Source: Duganella margarita (lineage in GTDB: Bacteria; Pseudomonadota; Gammaproteobacteria; Burkholderiales; Burkholderiaceae_D). Taken from it: a DNA stretch of 64,000 bases. Under the pieces are notes generated by a model. The model saw only the letters and a list, made by a program, of their open reading frames with translations. It was not told where the DNA came from and did not search any database. Position numbers and translations under genes: made by a program. Location: positions 1-64,000 of the forward strand of contig NZ_WWCS01000020.1 in the NCBI RefSeq assembly GCF_009857535.1, given 5' to 3'. Below are positions 18,149 to 26,386 of the stretch, piece after piece. Position 1 is the stretch's first letter, and each line of letters opens with the position of its first letter.

Positions 18149-18784
18149 TCAGGCTTTTGCGGCGTCGGCCAGCATGGCGTCGGCGCGGGCGATGGCGCGC
18201 TGCACGGTGGAACGCGCCGCTATCAGCGCATACCAGCGCTCGACATGCGGTGTGGCGCTGAAATCGATATTGGCGAAGGCGCGACGCCACAGCCAGCCGA
18301 AGTGGGCGATGTCGGCAATCGAATAGCTATCGCCTGCCACATAGTCCTGCGTGGCCAGCACGCGGTCCAGCAGCGCGAGCGTGCGTTTGGCTTCGCCATC
18401 GAAGCGCGCAATCGCCGCCGGAACAGCTTCCGGCGCGGACTTCTGAAAATAGCCCGATTGACCAAACGCCGGCCCCAGGCCGGATGCGTGAAAGAACAGC
18501 TGCTCAAACACGCGCGCACGCGCTACGCCAGTCGTTGGCAGCAGTTGCCCATGCCGTTCCGCCAGATACACCAGGATCGCCGCTGATTCAGTCAACACCA
18601 GTTTGTCGGCCGGCGATATCAATACCGGTACTTTGGCGTTTGGATTGAGCAACGTGAACGCCTCGGTCTTTTGCTCGCCCTGGCGGACATTGATGGCGTG
18701 CAGCTGATAGTCCTGCGCAAGTTCTTCGAGGGCGATGATGGCCTTGATGCTGTTGGGTGTGGCGAAGGCGTAGAGCTGGTACAT
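18149..18784 (-). CDS. Glutathione S-transferase family protein
   Basis: Protein of 211 residues with a thioredoxin-like N-terminal domain (about 1-80, with NPNAKVPVLISP and LTESAAILVYLAER, the glutathione-binding VP and ESxAI elements) and an all-helical C-terminal domain (SIADIAHFGWLWRRA). It is divergent from a LysR regulator 150 bp away, which is probably its regulator. The physiological electrophile is unknown. Confidence 0.88.
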   Translation of the reverse strand: MYQLYAFATPNSIKAIIALEELAQDYQLHAINVRQGEQKTEAFTLLNPNAKVPVLISPADKLVLTESAAILVYLAERHGQLLPTTGVARARVFEQLFFHASGLGPAFGQSGYFQKSAPEAVPAAIARFDGEAKRTLALLDRVLATQDYVAGDSYSIADIAHFGWLWRRAFANIDFSATPHVERWYALIAARSTVQRAIARADAMLADAAKA

Positions 18785-18934
18785 GATGAAGTCCTGTGGT
18801 CGGTGGTGATGACGCTACTGTGCCGTCTGACGTGCCGTGGCGGAAGAACGGCCAAACCCATATCTCTCATTCCTTCCGGGAATAGGATGACATCTCATCC
18901 ATGCTTGGTTAAGATAGGGTGGAGGAGGAGCGCC

Positions 18935-19825
18935 GTGGATCGTTTAACCCTGATGGAAATTTTTGTGTGCGTGGTGGAGGCCGGGTCGTTCTCCGCTGCC
19001 GCGCGGCGGCTGCATACCGGCCAGCCGGCCGTGTCGAAGGCGGTGGCGCAGCTGGAGGCGCGGCTGGGCACGCGGCTGTTGTCGCGCACCACACGTGGCC
19101 TGACGACCACCGATGCCGGCCATCGCTACTACGAAGGCGCGCGCAAGACCATTAGCCAGGCCGACGAGACGGAGCTGGAGACGCGTGGCGCCGGCGCCAG
19201 CCTGAGCGGACGGTTACGCATCTGTGCCGGCCTGACCTTCGGCCGCCTGCACGTGGTGCCGAAGTTGGGCGCGTGGCTGCGGGAACATCCGGCGCTGGAA
19301 CTGGATGTGGTGCTGGATGACCGCCATATCGATTTGCTGGAACATGGCATCGACGTCGCGCTGCGGATGGGAGCGCTGAGCGACTCGTCGATGACGGCCC
19401 GCCGCATTGCGCAGGGACGGCGGCTCGTGGTCGGCACGCCGGCGTATTTTGCCGAGCATGGCATGCCGCAATCGCCGGCCGATCTGGCGCAGCACAGCGC
19501 GGTGCCGTATGTGCAGGACGCCGGTGGCAGCGGCAACTGGGTGTTTGAACGCGATGGGGAGCGCTTGCCCGTCACGCTGCAAGGGCGGTTGCGGGTGTCG
19601 GCGGCGGAGGGCTTGCGTGCGGCGGTGCTGTCCGACCAGGGGCTGGCGGTGGCGTCCGAATGGATGTTTGCGCCGGAGCTGGCCAGCGGTGAAGTCCAGG
19701 CGGTGCTGACCGGCTGGACCTTGCCGGCGATGGATGTGTGGGCGGTCTATCCATCGGGCCGGCTGGCGAGCGCCAAGGCGCGCGCGTTTGTGGACTTTGT
19801 GCAGGCGTCGCTGACGCCTGCCTGA
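18935..19825 (+). CDS. LysR-family transcriptional regulator
   Basis: Regulator of 296 residues. The GTG start at 18935 follows the strong site GGAGGAGGAG and gives MDRLTLMEIF, the normal LysR N-terminus; the longer open frame is spurious. The HTH is at about 17-37 (GSFSAAARRLHTGQPAVSKA). The effector domain follows, with LRICAGLTFGRLHVVPKLG and a C-terminal VDFVQASL. It is divergent from the GST gene, the usual arrangement for a LysR regulator and its target. Confidence 0.9.
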   Translation: MDRLTLMEIFVCVVEAGSFSAAARRLHTGQPAVSKAVAQLEARLGTRLLSRTTRGLTTTDAGHRYYEGARKTISQADETELETRGAGASLSGRLRICAGLTFGRLHVVPKLGAWLREHPALELDVVLDDRHIDLLEHGIDVALRMGALSDSSMTARRIAQGRRLVVGTPAYFAEHGMPQSPADLAQHSAVPYVQDAGGSGNWVFERDGERLPVTLQGRLRVSAAEGLRAAVLSDQGLAVASEWMFAPELASGEVQAVLTGWTLPAMDVWAVYPSGRLASAKARAFVDFVQASLTPA

Positions 19826-19829
19826 GCGA

Positions 19830-21020
19830 TCAGATTGCCGGTGCGGCCGGGAAGTCGACCGGCACCTGCGTCAATGCGTGCAGGTAGTTGGTGATGATCT
19901 TGTCGCCGATGACCATGACCGTGTCGACCAGTTGCCCTTTGCTGTAGCCGGCCGCCAGGAAAGCCGCCAGCAACGCCGGCTCGGCGTGGCCGCGGTTCAG
20001 CGCTGCGCTCTTGACCAGTTTGGCCAAGGCATCCAGCCTGGCATCGAACGTGGCGCCGCCTTTGCGCAGTTCGATGATCTGCTCCGGCGTGAAACCGACC
20101 ATGCCGCCCAGTGCGGTGTGCGCAGCCAGGCAGTATTCGCAATGGTTGACCTGGCTGACCACCAGGTTGATGACTTCGCGTTCCTTGGCGCTCAACGCGC
20201 TTTTGCCGTTTTGCAGCGTCAGATAGTTGCCCAGCGCAGTGTCCGAATACGCCAGCGTGGCGTACAGGTTGGGCACCATGCCCAGGCCTTTTTTCAGCTG
20301 TTCAAAGATGGCCTGATTGGCTGGCGTGACGCTGGCCGCGGTCGGCACGGCAAAGCGCGTCAGCGCCTGTTGCAGCGATGGCAGCAGCAGCGCGGTTTCC
20401 GGACGGCGGGTGTAGTCGGGGTCGACTTCGGCGTAGAGGATCACGCCGTCGGTGTCGATCACGAAGCGGCCTGGCAGCGGCAAGGTCCAGCTGTCGTCGC
20501 CGTTGAAGGAAGGCAGGTCGTTCTTCAGCGATTTGTACAGCTCGATCAGGTAATCCGGCATCTGATAGCGGATGCCGAACGCGGCGGCGACGTCGTTGCC
20601 GCTGTCGTTCAGCACCGGGAATGACAGATCATTCTGGCGCATCGCCTTGCGGCTGTTGGACGCGGTCTGCGGCGAGATGGCGACCAGATTGGCGCCCAGC
20701 GCCTTGAGTTGCGGCAGTTCGGCTTGCAGCGCTTGCAGGTCCAGGTTGCAGTACGGGCACCAGACGCCACGGTAGAAGCTGACCACCAGCGGACCTTGCT
20801 TCAGCAGTTCGGCGGAGCTGACCGGGTTGCCGTCGGCATCGCTCAGGGCAAAGGCTGGCGCGCGGTCACCCACCTTGAGCGCGCCGTTGGCCAGGCCGGA
20901 GGCGCGCAGTTCGGCGGTGGCGCGGTGCATGGTTTCGATCACCGAGTAAGGGACGTTGTAGGGCGGCTTGCCTGCTTCGAAGTCGGCTTTGAAGGCGTCC
21001 AGTTTGGCTTTGAGGGTCAT
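19830..21020 (-). CDS. Peroxiredoxin-AhpD (carboxymuconolactone decarboxylase) fusion
   Basis: Protein of 396 residues. Residues about 45-215 are an AhpC/TSA redoxin with FYRGVWCPYCN (Cys88, Cys91). Residues about 235-396 are an AhpD/CMD-type helical domain with VNHCEYCLAAH (Cys294, Cys297, His301), the disulfide reductant motif. The fusion implies a self-contained peroxidase in which the CMD part recycles the peroxiredoxin. I start at the ATG at 21020 (MTLKAKLDAFK) because the upstream codon at 21068 adds an unrelated 16 residues. There is no signal peptide. Confidence 0.85.
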   Translation of the reverse strand: MTLKAKLDAFKADFEAGKPPYNVPYSVIETMHRATAELRASGLANGALKVGDRAPAFALSDADGNPVSSAELLKQGPLVVSFYRGVWCPYCNLDLQALQAELPQLKALGANLVAISPQTASNSRKAMRQNDLSFPVLNDSGNDVAAAFGIRYQMPDYLIELYKSLKNDLPSFNGDDSWTLPLPGRFVIDTDGVILYAEVDPDYTRRPETALLLPSLQQALTRFAVPTAASVTPANQAIFEQLKKGLGMVPNLYATLAYSDTALGNYLTLQNGKSALSAKEREVINLVVSQVNHCEYCLAAHTALGGMVGFTPEQIIELRKGGATFDARLDALAKLVKSAALNRGHAEPALLAAFLAAGYSKGQLVDTVMVIGDKIITNYLHALTQVPVDFPAAPAI

Positions 21021-21148
21021 GATGGTTTCCTGTCTGAGTGAGTTGGCCAGGCGCTGTGTGGCTGGCATGGAACTCAGTATGGAACCGCATCGGTATTCCG
21101 TTAAGACAGGTAGGCGCTATATGACTTATTCCTCGTAAGAATGGGTCG

Positions 21149-21907
21149 TCAAGAATCGGGATCAGCAAAGATGCGCCCGCCCAGGTAGGTGAAATACACC
21201 CGTTGCTGGCTGTTGGCCAGCAGTACGCGGTGGCTCCTGAGGAAATCGCGACCCAGCACCAGGTCGTATTGCAGCTTGCGCTGCTCGCCCGCATCATCGG
21301 TGCGGTTGACGATGGTCAGCCTCGGGTGCTGCACCTGCTCGTCGCCGATGGCGAAGCTGTCGAAGGTGGCCCGCCACATGGCGCGCTTGCCGCTGCCGAC
21401 GCCGTTGGTGTGACCGGCTTTCGTGCTGCCTTCAGTCTCTGGTGTGACGCCGAGGCGCTCGGCGGCTTTTTGGTCGAGGAGAGTGATGGTGGCGCCGGTG
21501 TCGATGGCCGCCAGCATTTTCTGGCCGTTGATGCGGATCTCGACCAGCGGCACCTTGCTGTTCGGTCCTCGGAGCAGGGCTACTTGTTCCGCGTCAGGAG
21601 ACCAGTAGGCCAGCGTCTGGTCGCCGCAACCGTGGAAGCTGAGAAACTTGATGCGGTTTTCGGACAGCGCCAGCTCCAGGTCGGCCTGCGACAGGAAATC
21701 GGAACCAACCAGTCCGCCGAACTAGGCCATGTTGACCGGCTTGCCATTGATTTCACCCTGGATGGCTGGCAGGTTCAGTTCGCCGGGATAGCTGACTTCC
21801 ATGGCGGCCAGTTCGCTGTATTCGCAGCCGGCGTGGGCGGGGGGTAGCAGCGTGGCGGCCAGCAGCAGGGCGAGGCTGGTGCGGATGGCGTGAGGGGTTT
21901 TACCCAT
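21149..21907 (-). pseudogene. Retropepsin-like aspartic protease, broken by TAG and deletion
   Basis: A single minus-strand frame runs from 21907 to 21149 but is cut by TAG at 21722-21724. The N-terminal part begins with a signal peptide (LLLAATLLPPAHA) and reads to INGKPVNMA. After the stop the same frame continues FGGLVGSDFLSQADLELAL, then a second domain with LAAIDTGATITLL, the DTGA active-site motif of retropepsin-like proteases. In the first domain the expected DTGA and about 70 residues between INGKP and GSDFL appear to be missing, and the stop lies at that junction. I infer a deletion derivative. A short protein from the GTG at 21553 is possible. Confidence 0.75.
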
Positions 21908-21919
21908 CGAGGGTACCTG

Positions 21920-22357
21920 TTAGTCGGTAATCGCGATATCGCGGAAAGCCTTGCCATCAAAATAAAGGATCTCGCAGCTGGCCTCGCCAAAACACAGGCC
22001 GATCGCTTCGCTGGCGATGCTGACCGGCGGGCAGGTGCCACCGCCGTGGCACAGCGGCTGGTAGTTGCCGGGCTTGATCAGCGAGAGCTGCGGTGGATTG
22101 GCTGCGATGTCGTGGAAGGTCTTGACGACGCGTGCTTCGGCGCCGCTGGCGGCGTCCGGCACCACCACCAGGCCGTAGCCGTCCTTGTCCGCCGTGAGTA
22201 CGGCCGTATCGGCATTGCCTTCATGCAGGAAGGCGCCGGACAGCGTCGGCGCCGGGAGTGGTATCCAGCCGCCCGGCAGCGCCGGCCCAGCCGCCTGTGC
22301 TAGTGCGCCTGTCGTGAGCAGCAGGGCGGTGAATGACAGCCAGCGAAGATGATGCAT
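21920..22357 (-). CDS. Hypothetical exported protein
   Basis: Protein of 145 residues with a signal peptide (MHHLRWLSFTALLLTTGALAQA). The mature part is small, with LPGGWIPLPAPTLSG and KDGYGLVVVPDAASG. I do not recognise the family. The start at 22357 is chosen for the signal peptide; the longer frame from 22411 adds an implausible N-terminus. It lies upstream of, and on the same strand as, the broken protease gene, and is divergent from the mod operon. Confidence 0.65.
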   Translation of the reverse strand: MHHLRWLSFTALLLTTGALAQAAGPALPGGWIPLPAPTLSGAFLHEGNADTAVLTADKDGYGLVVVPDAASGAEARVVKTFHDIAANPPQLSLIKPGNYQPLCHGGGTCPPVSIASEAIGLCFGEASCEILYFDGKAFRDIAITD

Positions 22358-22479
22358 GATGGGCCTCCGGAATGTGGTTGTAAGCTGCGCTGATTGTACG
22401 ATGAATGCCAATTCGATAACCGTTACGGTTTGGTAACGCTGCGGACTAGTTCTTCCGGCTAGTACCAGGATGACCGTTG

Positions 22480-22503
22480 CGCTATATAATCGAGTTTATT
22501 GCG
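22480..22503 (+). promoter_or_regulatory. Putative ModE operator upstream of modA
   Basis: CGCTATATA (22480-22488), a 6-base spacer, then TTTATTGCG (22495-22503). The right arm matches the reverse complement of the left at 7 of 9 positions, and the arrangement matches the known ModE box (TATATA-type half sites spaced by about 6). It ends 21 bp before the modA ATG, and modE is the last gene of the same operon, so molybdate-dependent autoregulation is likely. Confidence 0.7.
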
Positions 22504-22524
22504 GTTTTAATCACTGGAGCGGAT

Positions 22525-23268
22525 ATGTTGAAAGCAGGGGGAGCAATCGTACTGGCGGCGCTGGGAGCGTCGGCATCGGCGGCGGACATCACGGTCTCGG
22601 CAGCAGCCAGCCTGACCAACGCCTTCAAGGAAATCGGCACCGCGTTCGAGAAGGACCACGTGGGCGACAAGGTGCAGTTCAACTTTGCCGCTTCCGATCC
22701 GCTGGTGCAGCAGATCAGCAAAGGCGCGCCGGTCGACGTGTTTGCTTCCGCCGACCAGGATGCCATGGACAAGGCCGACAACCTGAAGCTGCTGGCGCCG
22801 GGCACCCGCAAGAACTTCGCTAGCAACAGCCTGGTGCTCATCGCGCCGCAAGCCGGCAAGGTGCTGGTCAAGCGCCTGGCCGATGTAACGCAGCCTGCCG
22901 TGGCGCGCATCACCATCGGCAATCCGGCCAGCGTGCCGGTCGGCCGCTATACCAAGGCTGCGCTGGAGAACGCCAAGTTGTGGGCCTCGGTCGAGCCGAA
23001 GCTGATCCTCGGCACCTCGGTGCGCCAGTGCCTGGACTACGTGGCGCGCGGTGAAGTCGATGCCGGTTTCGTCTACGCTACCGATGCGGCGATCGTCAAA
23101 GACAAGGTGACCGTGGTGGCCACGGTGCCGACTGAAACGCCGGTGACTTACCCGATCGCCGTGATCGCCGCCGGTCCGCAAGCCGCCGCCGGCCGCAAGT
23201 TTGCCGACTATGTGCAGTCGCCAGCCGGCCAGGCCATTCTCGCCAAGTACGGCTTCGGCCGTCCGTAA
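22525..23268 (+). CDS. modA: Molybdate ABC transporter substrate-binding protein ModA
   Basis: Periplasmic protein of 247 residues that binds molybdate or tungstate. A signal peptide (MLKAGGAIVLAALGASASAA) precedes DITVSAAASLTNAFKEIG, the ModA anion-binding N-terminus with the conserved Ser. FASADQDAMDKAD, GNPASVPVGRY and VARGEVDAGFVYATDA are further family motifs. The ATG at 22525 is chosen over an upstream in-frame ATG (22477) because it follows GGAGCGG and gives a clean signal peptide. It is the first gene of modABC-modE. Confidence 0.93.
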   Translation: MLKAGGAIVLAALGASASAADITVSAAASLTNAFKEIGTAFEKDHVGDKVQFNFAASDPLVQQISKGAPVDVFASADQDAMDKADNLKLLAPGTRKNFASNSLVLIAPQAGKVLVKRLADVTQPAVARITIGNPASVPVGRYTKAALENAKLWASVEPKLILGTSVRQCLDYVARGEVDAGFVYATDAAIVKDKVTVVATVPTETPVTYPIAVIAAGPQAAAGRKFADYVQSPAGQAILAKYGFGRP

Positions 23269-23270
23269 GC

Positions 23271-23951
23271 GTGGAGTCGTTTGATCCGGCTTGGGTAGCG
23301 CTGCGCCTGTCGCTGAAGGTGGCCTGCTGGGCCACGCTGATCGATCTGGTGTTTGGCCTGGCGCTCGGCTACCTGCTGGCGCGCAAGCGCTTTCCCGGCC
23401 GGGAATTGCTGGACGCGGTGCTGACCCTGCCGATGGTGATGCCGCCGACGGTGCTGGGCTATTACATGCTGGTGATCATAGGCCGCAACGGCGTCATCGG
23501 CGCGTGGTTGCAGCAGCACTTCGGCATCAACCTGATTTTCACCTGGCAGGCGGCGGTGATCGCGGCGGCCGTGGTGGCGTTTCCGCTGGTGCTGAAGGGG
23601 GCGCGCGCCGCGTTCGAGGCGGTCGATACGCAGTTCGAGCAGGCGGCCCGGGTGCTGGGCGTGTCGTCGTTCGGCGTGTTTTTGCGCGTGACCTTGCCGC
23701 TGGCGTGGCGCGGCGTGCTGGGCGGCACCTTGCTGGCGTTTGCCCGCTCGATGGGCGAGTTCGGCGCAACGCTGATGGTGGCCGGCAGCATTCCCGGCAA
23801 GACGCAGACGCTGTCGATCGCCGTGTACGAAGCCGTGCAGGCGGGCCAGGACGATCACGCCAACCTGCTGGTCATCATTACTTCCGTGGTGTGTGTGACC
23901 GTGCTGGTCGCCGCCAACAAATTGACGCCTAACCGCAATCCGCAAGCATGA
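23271..23951 (+). CDS. modB: Molybdate ABC transporter permease ModB
   Basis: Inner-membrane permease of 226 residues, GTG start two bases after modA. Hydrophobic helices are evident (WATLIDLVFGLALGYLLA, LPMVMPPTVLGYYMLVIIG). The coupling loop EQAARVLGVSSFGVFLRVTLP is the EAA motif that contacts ModC, and FARSMGEFGATLMVAG is characteristic of ModB/CysT permeases. It overlaps modC by ATGA. Confidence 0.93.
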   Translation: MESFDPAWVALRLSLKVACWATLIDLVFGLALGYLLARKRFPGRELLDAVLTLPMVMPPTVLGYYMLVIIGRNGVIGAWLQQHFGINLIFTWQAAVIAAAVVAFPLVLKGARAAFEAVDTQFEQAARVLGVSSFGVFLRVTLPLAWRGVLGGTLLAFARSMGEFGATLMVAGSIPGKTQTLSIAVYEAVQAGQDDHANLLVIITSVVCVTVLVAANKLTPNRNPQA

Positions 23952-24637
23952 GCACGCAATTCAAAGTCGATATTCACAAAACCCTGCGCTCCGGCGACAG
24001 CGTGTTCCAGTTGCAGGCGTCGTTTGAATCGTCCAGCCAGCGGGTGGTGGTGTATGGCTCGTCCGGTGCCGGCAAGAGCCAGATGATGAAGGCGGTGGCC
24101 GGTCTGATGACGCCGGACAGCGGCCGCATCGAGCTGGCCGGACGCTGCCTGTACGACAGCGGCAGCGGCATCAACCTGCCGGCGCAGCAGCGCAAAGTGG
24201 CGTATCTGTTCCAGGACTATGCGCTGTTTCCGCACCTGAACGTGCGGCAGAACATCGGCTTCGGCTTGCAGCGCGGCTGGCGCAATCCGCTCGCGCGCGT
24301 GGATGGCGAGGCGATCCGCTACTGGATGGAAGCCTTCGAGCTGGACCATGTGGCGCACCAGTATCCGCATCAATTGTCCGGTGGGCAGCGGCAGCGGGTG
24401 GCGCTGGCGCGCGCGCTGGCGCCGCAGCCGGAAGCGTTGCTGCTGGATGAGCCGTTTGCCGCGCTCGATCCCGCCCTGCGCGACCGCATGCGCGCCGAAC
24501 TGGGCGCTTTGCAGCGCCGGCTGGAGATCCCGATGCTGATGATTACCCACGATCCGGAAGACGTGCGCGCCTTCGGCGATCACGTGCTGCGCATGGAAAA
24601 TGGTAGCATCTTCCGCGTGGAGGAAAATGCGGCATGA
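23948..24637 (+). CDS. modC: Molybdate ABC transporter ATPase ModC (short form)
   Basis: ATPase of 229 residues with Walker A GSSGAGKS, Q-loop FQDYALFPHLN, signature LSGGQRQRVALARAL, Walker B LLLDEP and switch ITHDPEDVR. It stops after the nucleotide-binding domain and lacks the C-terminal Mop/TOBE molybdate-binding domain (about 120 residues) of the classical 350-residue ModC. ModE downstream keeps two Mop repeats. It overlaps modB and modE by ATGA on both sides, so modB, modC and modE are translationally coupled. Confidence 0.9.
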   Translation: MSTQFKVDIHKTLRSGDSVFQLQASFESSSQRVVVYGSSGAGKSQMMKAVAGLMTPDSGRIELAGRCLYDSGSGINLPAQQRKVAYLFQDYALFPHLNVRQNIGFGLQRGWRNPLARVDGEAIRYWMEAFELDHVAHQYPHQLSGGQRQRVALARALAPQPEALLLDEPFAALDPALRDRMRAELGALQRRLEIPMLMITHDPEDVRAFGDHVLRMENGSIFRVEENAA

Positions 24638-25431
24638 GCATGGAATTGCAAGGCAATGTGTGGATGACCATCGACGGCCAGAAGCTGGGCGGGCAGGACC
24701 GCGTGGCATTGCTGGCTGCGGTGGCGTCGGAAGGCTCGATCACGGCGGCCGCCAAGGCGGTCGGCATGAGCTACAAGGGCGCCTGGGACGCGATCGAGGC
24801 AATGAATAACCTGGCCGGCGAGCCGCTGGTGGAGCGGGTGGCCGGCGGCAAGGGCGGCGGCGGCACCCGGCTGACGGCGCGTGGCAATCAGCTGGTGGAG
24901 AATTTCCGCAAGATCGATGCGGCGCACCGCGAGTTTGTCGCCCATCTGAGCAGCCAGTCGCACGCGCTGGCCGACGATTTTTTGCTGATCCAGAGGATGA
25001 AGATGAAAACCAGTGCGCGCAACCAGTTCAGCGGCAAGGTCGTGGCGGTGAAGCAGGGCGCCGTCAATGATGAGGTGGTGTTGGAAATCGTCGGCGGCCA
25101 GCAACTGGTGGCGACGATTACGCGCGACAGCAGCGCGAGCCTGGGCCTGGCCGTGGGCGTGGAGGCGTTTGCGCTGATCAAGGCGTCGTCGGTGATCGTC
25201 GCGACCGACCTGGGCGAGGCCAAACTGTCGGCGCGCAACCGCCTGACGGGCAAGGTCAGCCGCGTGCAGCCGGGCGCGGTGAATACCGAAGTCAGCATCG
25301 AGCTGCCGGGCGGCGGCACCATCGCCGCCATCGTCACCAAGGATAGCGGCGAGGCGCTGGCGCTGGAAGTCGGTTCGGATGCCAGCGCCATCTTCAAGGC
25401 CTCCAGCGTCATCATCGGCACGCCGGCTTAA
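24634..25431 (+). CDS. modE: Molybdate-responsive transcriptional regulator ModE
   Basis: Protein of 265 residues with an N-terminal winged HTH of the ModE type (VASEGSITAAAKAVGMSYKG, VAGGKGGGGTRLT) and two C-terminal Mop domains, each opening with a S/A-R-N motif (TSARNQFSGKVVAVKQGAVN and LSARNRLTGKVSRVQPGAVN). It binds molybdate and represses mod genes in this family; a candidate operator lies upstream of modA. Its stop overlaps, tail to tail, the stop of the convergent SDR gene (TTAA, 25428-25431). Confidence 0.93.
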   Translation: MSMELQGNVWMTIDGQKLGGQDRVALLAAVASEGSITAAAKAVGMSYKGAWDAIEAMNNLAGEPLVERVAGGKGGGGTRLTARGNQLVENFRKIDAAHREFVAHLSSQSHALADDFLLIQRMKMKTSARNQFSGKVVAVKQGAVNDEVVLEIVGGQQLVATITRDSSASLGLAVGVEAFALIKASSVIVATDLGEAKLSARNRLTGKVSRVQPGAVNTEVSIELPGGGTIAAIVTKDSGEALALEVGSDASAIFKASSVIIGTPA

Positions 25432-26255
25432 GCGTCGGTCGAGCGGGTCAGCGCTTCCAGGGCGCTGATGTCGCTTTCCATCTGCGCCAGCTTGCCGCGC
25501 ACCAGGCCCAGCGCATCGCTGCCCAGCAGCAGGTGCGCCGGCGGCTCGGCCATTGCCGTCAACGCCAGGATGGCCTGCGCGGCCTTGGCCGGATCGCCGG
25601 GCTGCTTGCCGCTGCGTTCGGCGCGGGTGGCGCGGATGGGATCGAACAGCTGGTCGTAGTCGGCGATGCTGCGCTGTGACCGCACCATCGAGCGGCCCGC
25701 CCAGTCGGTGCGGAACGAGCCCGGCGCCACCGCCGTCACATGCACGCCAAACTGCTGTACTTCCTTGCCTGCCACCTCCGAGATACCTTCCAGCGCGAAC
25801 TTGCTGCCGGCGTAGTAGGCGATACCCGGCATGGTGATGAAGCCGCCCATCGACGTGATGTTGATGATGTGGCCCCGACGGCGGCTGCGGAAGGAAGGCA
25901 GGAAGGCTTTCATCATCGCCACCGCGCCGAATACATTAACGTCGAACTGTCGGCGCATTTCCGCCAGCGGCGATTCCTCCAGAATACCTTCGTGACCGTA
26001 GCCGGCATTGTTGACCAGCACGTCCACCGGGCCGACTTCAGCCTGCGCCTGCGCCACCACGCCGTCGATGGCGTCGAAATCGGTCACATCCAGCAGGTAG
26101 GCGTGCGAGCGGCCGGGTTGTAGCGCCGCAAACGCTTCGCGCGCCTGTTCATTGCGTACCGTACCGATGACCGTGTGGCCGGCGTCCAACGCCGCCTGCG
26201 CCAGCGCCTGGCCGAAACCGCTGCTGACGCCGGTAATGAAGAATAGCTTGCTCAT
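25428..26255 (-). CDS. Short-chain dehydrogenase/reductase
   Basis: Classical SDR of 275 residues: TGVSSGFGQ (8-16, the TGxxxGxG cofactor site), NNAGYG, and YYAGSKFAL carrying the catalytic Tyr-x-x-x-Lys. The start at 26255 gives MSKLFFITG, the normal SDR N-terminus. It is divergent from an AraC-family regulator across 131 bp, which probably controls it. The substrate is unknown; similar proteins are annotated as oxidoreductases of unspecified function. Confidence 0.88.
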   Translation of the reverse strand: MSKLFFITGVSSGFGQALAQAALDAGHTVIGTVRNEQAREAFAALQPGRSHAYLLDVTDFDAIDGVVAQAQAEVGPVDVLVNNAGYGHEGILEESPLAEMRRQFDVNVFGAVAMMKAFLPSFRSRRRGHIINITSMGGFITMPGIAYYAGSKFALEGISEVAGKEVQQFGVHVTAVAPGSFRTDWAGRSMVRSQRSIADYDQLFDPIRATRAERSGKQPGDPAKAAQAILALTAMAEPPAHLLLGSDALGLVRGKLAQMESDISALEALTRSTDA

Positions 26256-26386
26256 GGTCTGTCCTTTCAGTGAGAGCCGCCATGGTAGTGACCCCCGCGC
26301 GACGCGCCTATGTCGGAAGCTCTGCATCATTTGCCTGATTCTCTGAGCAGGATGGCGGCGCCGGCGTTCGGGCTTACAATCGCTGC

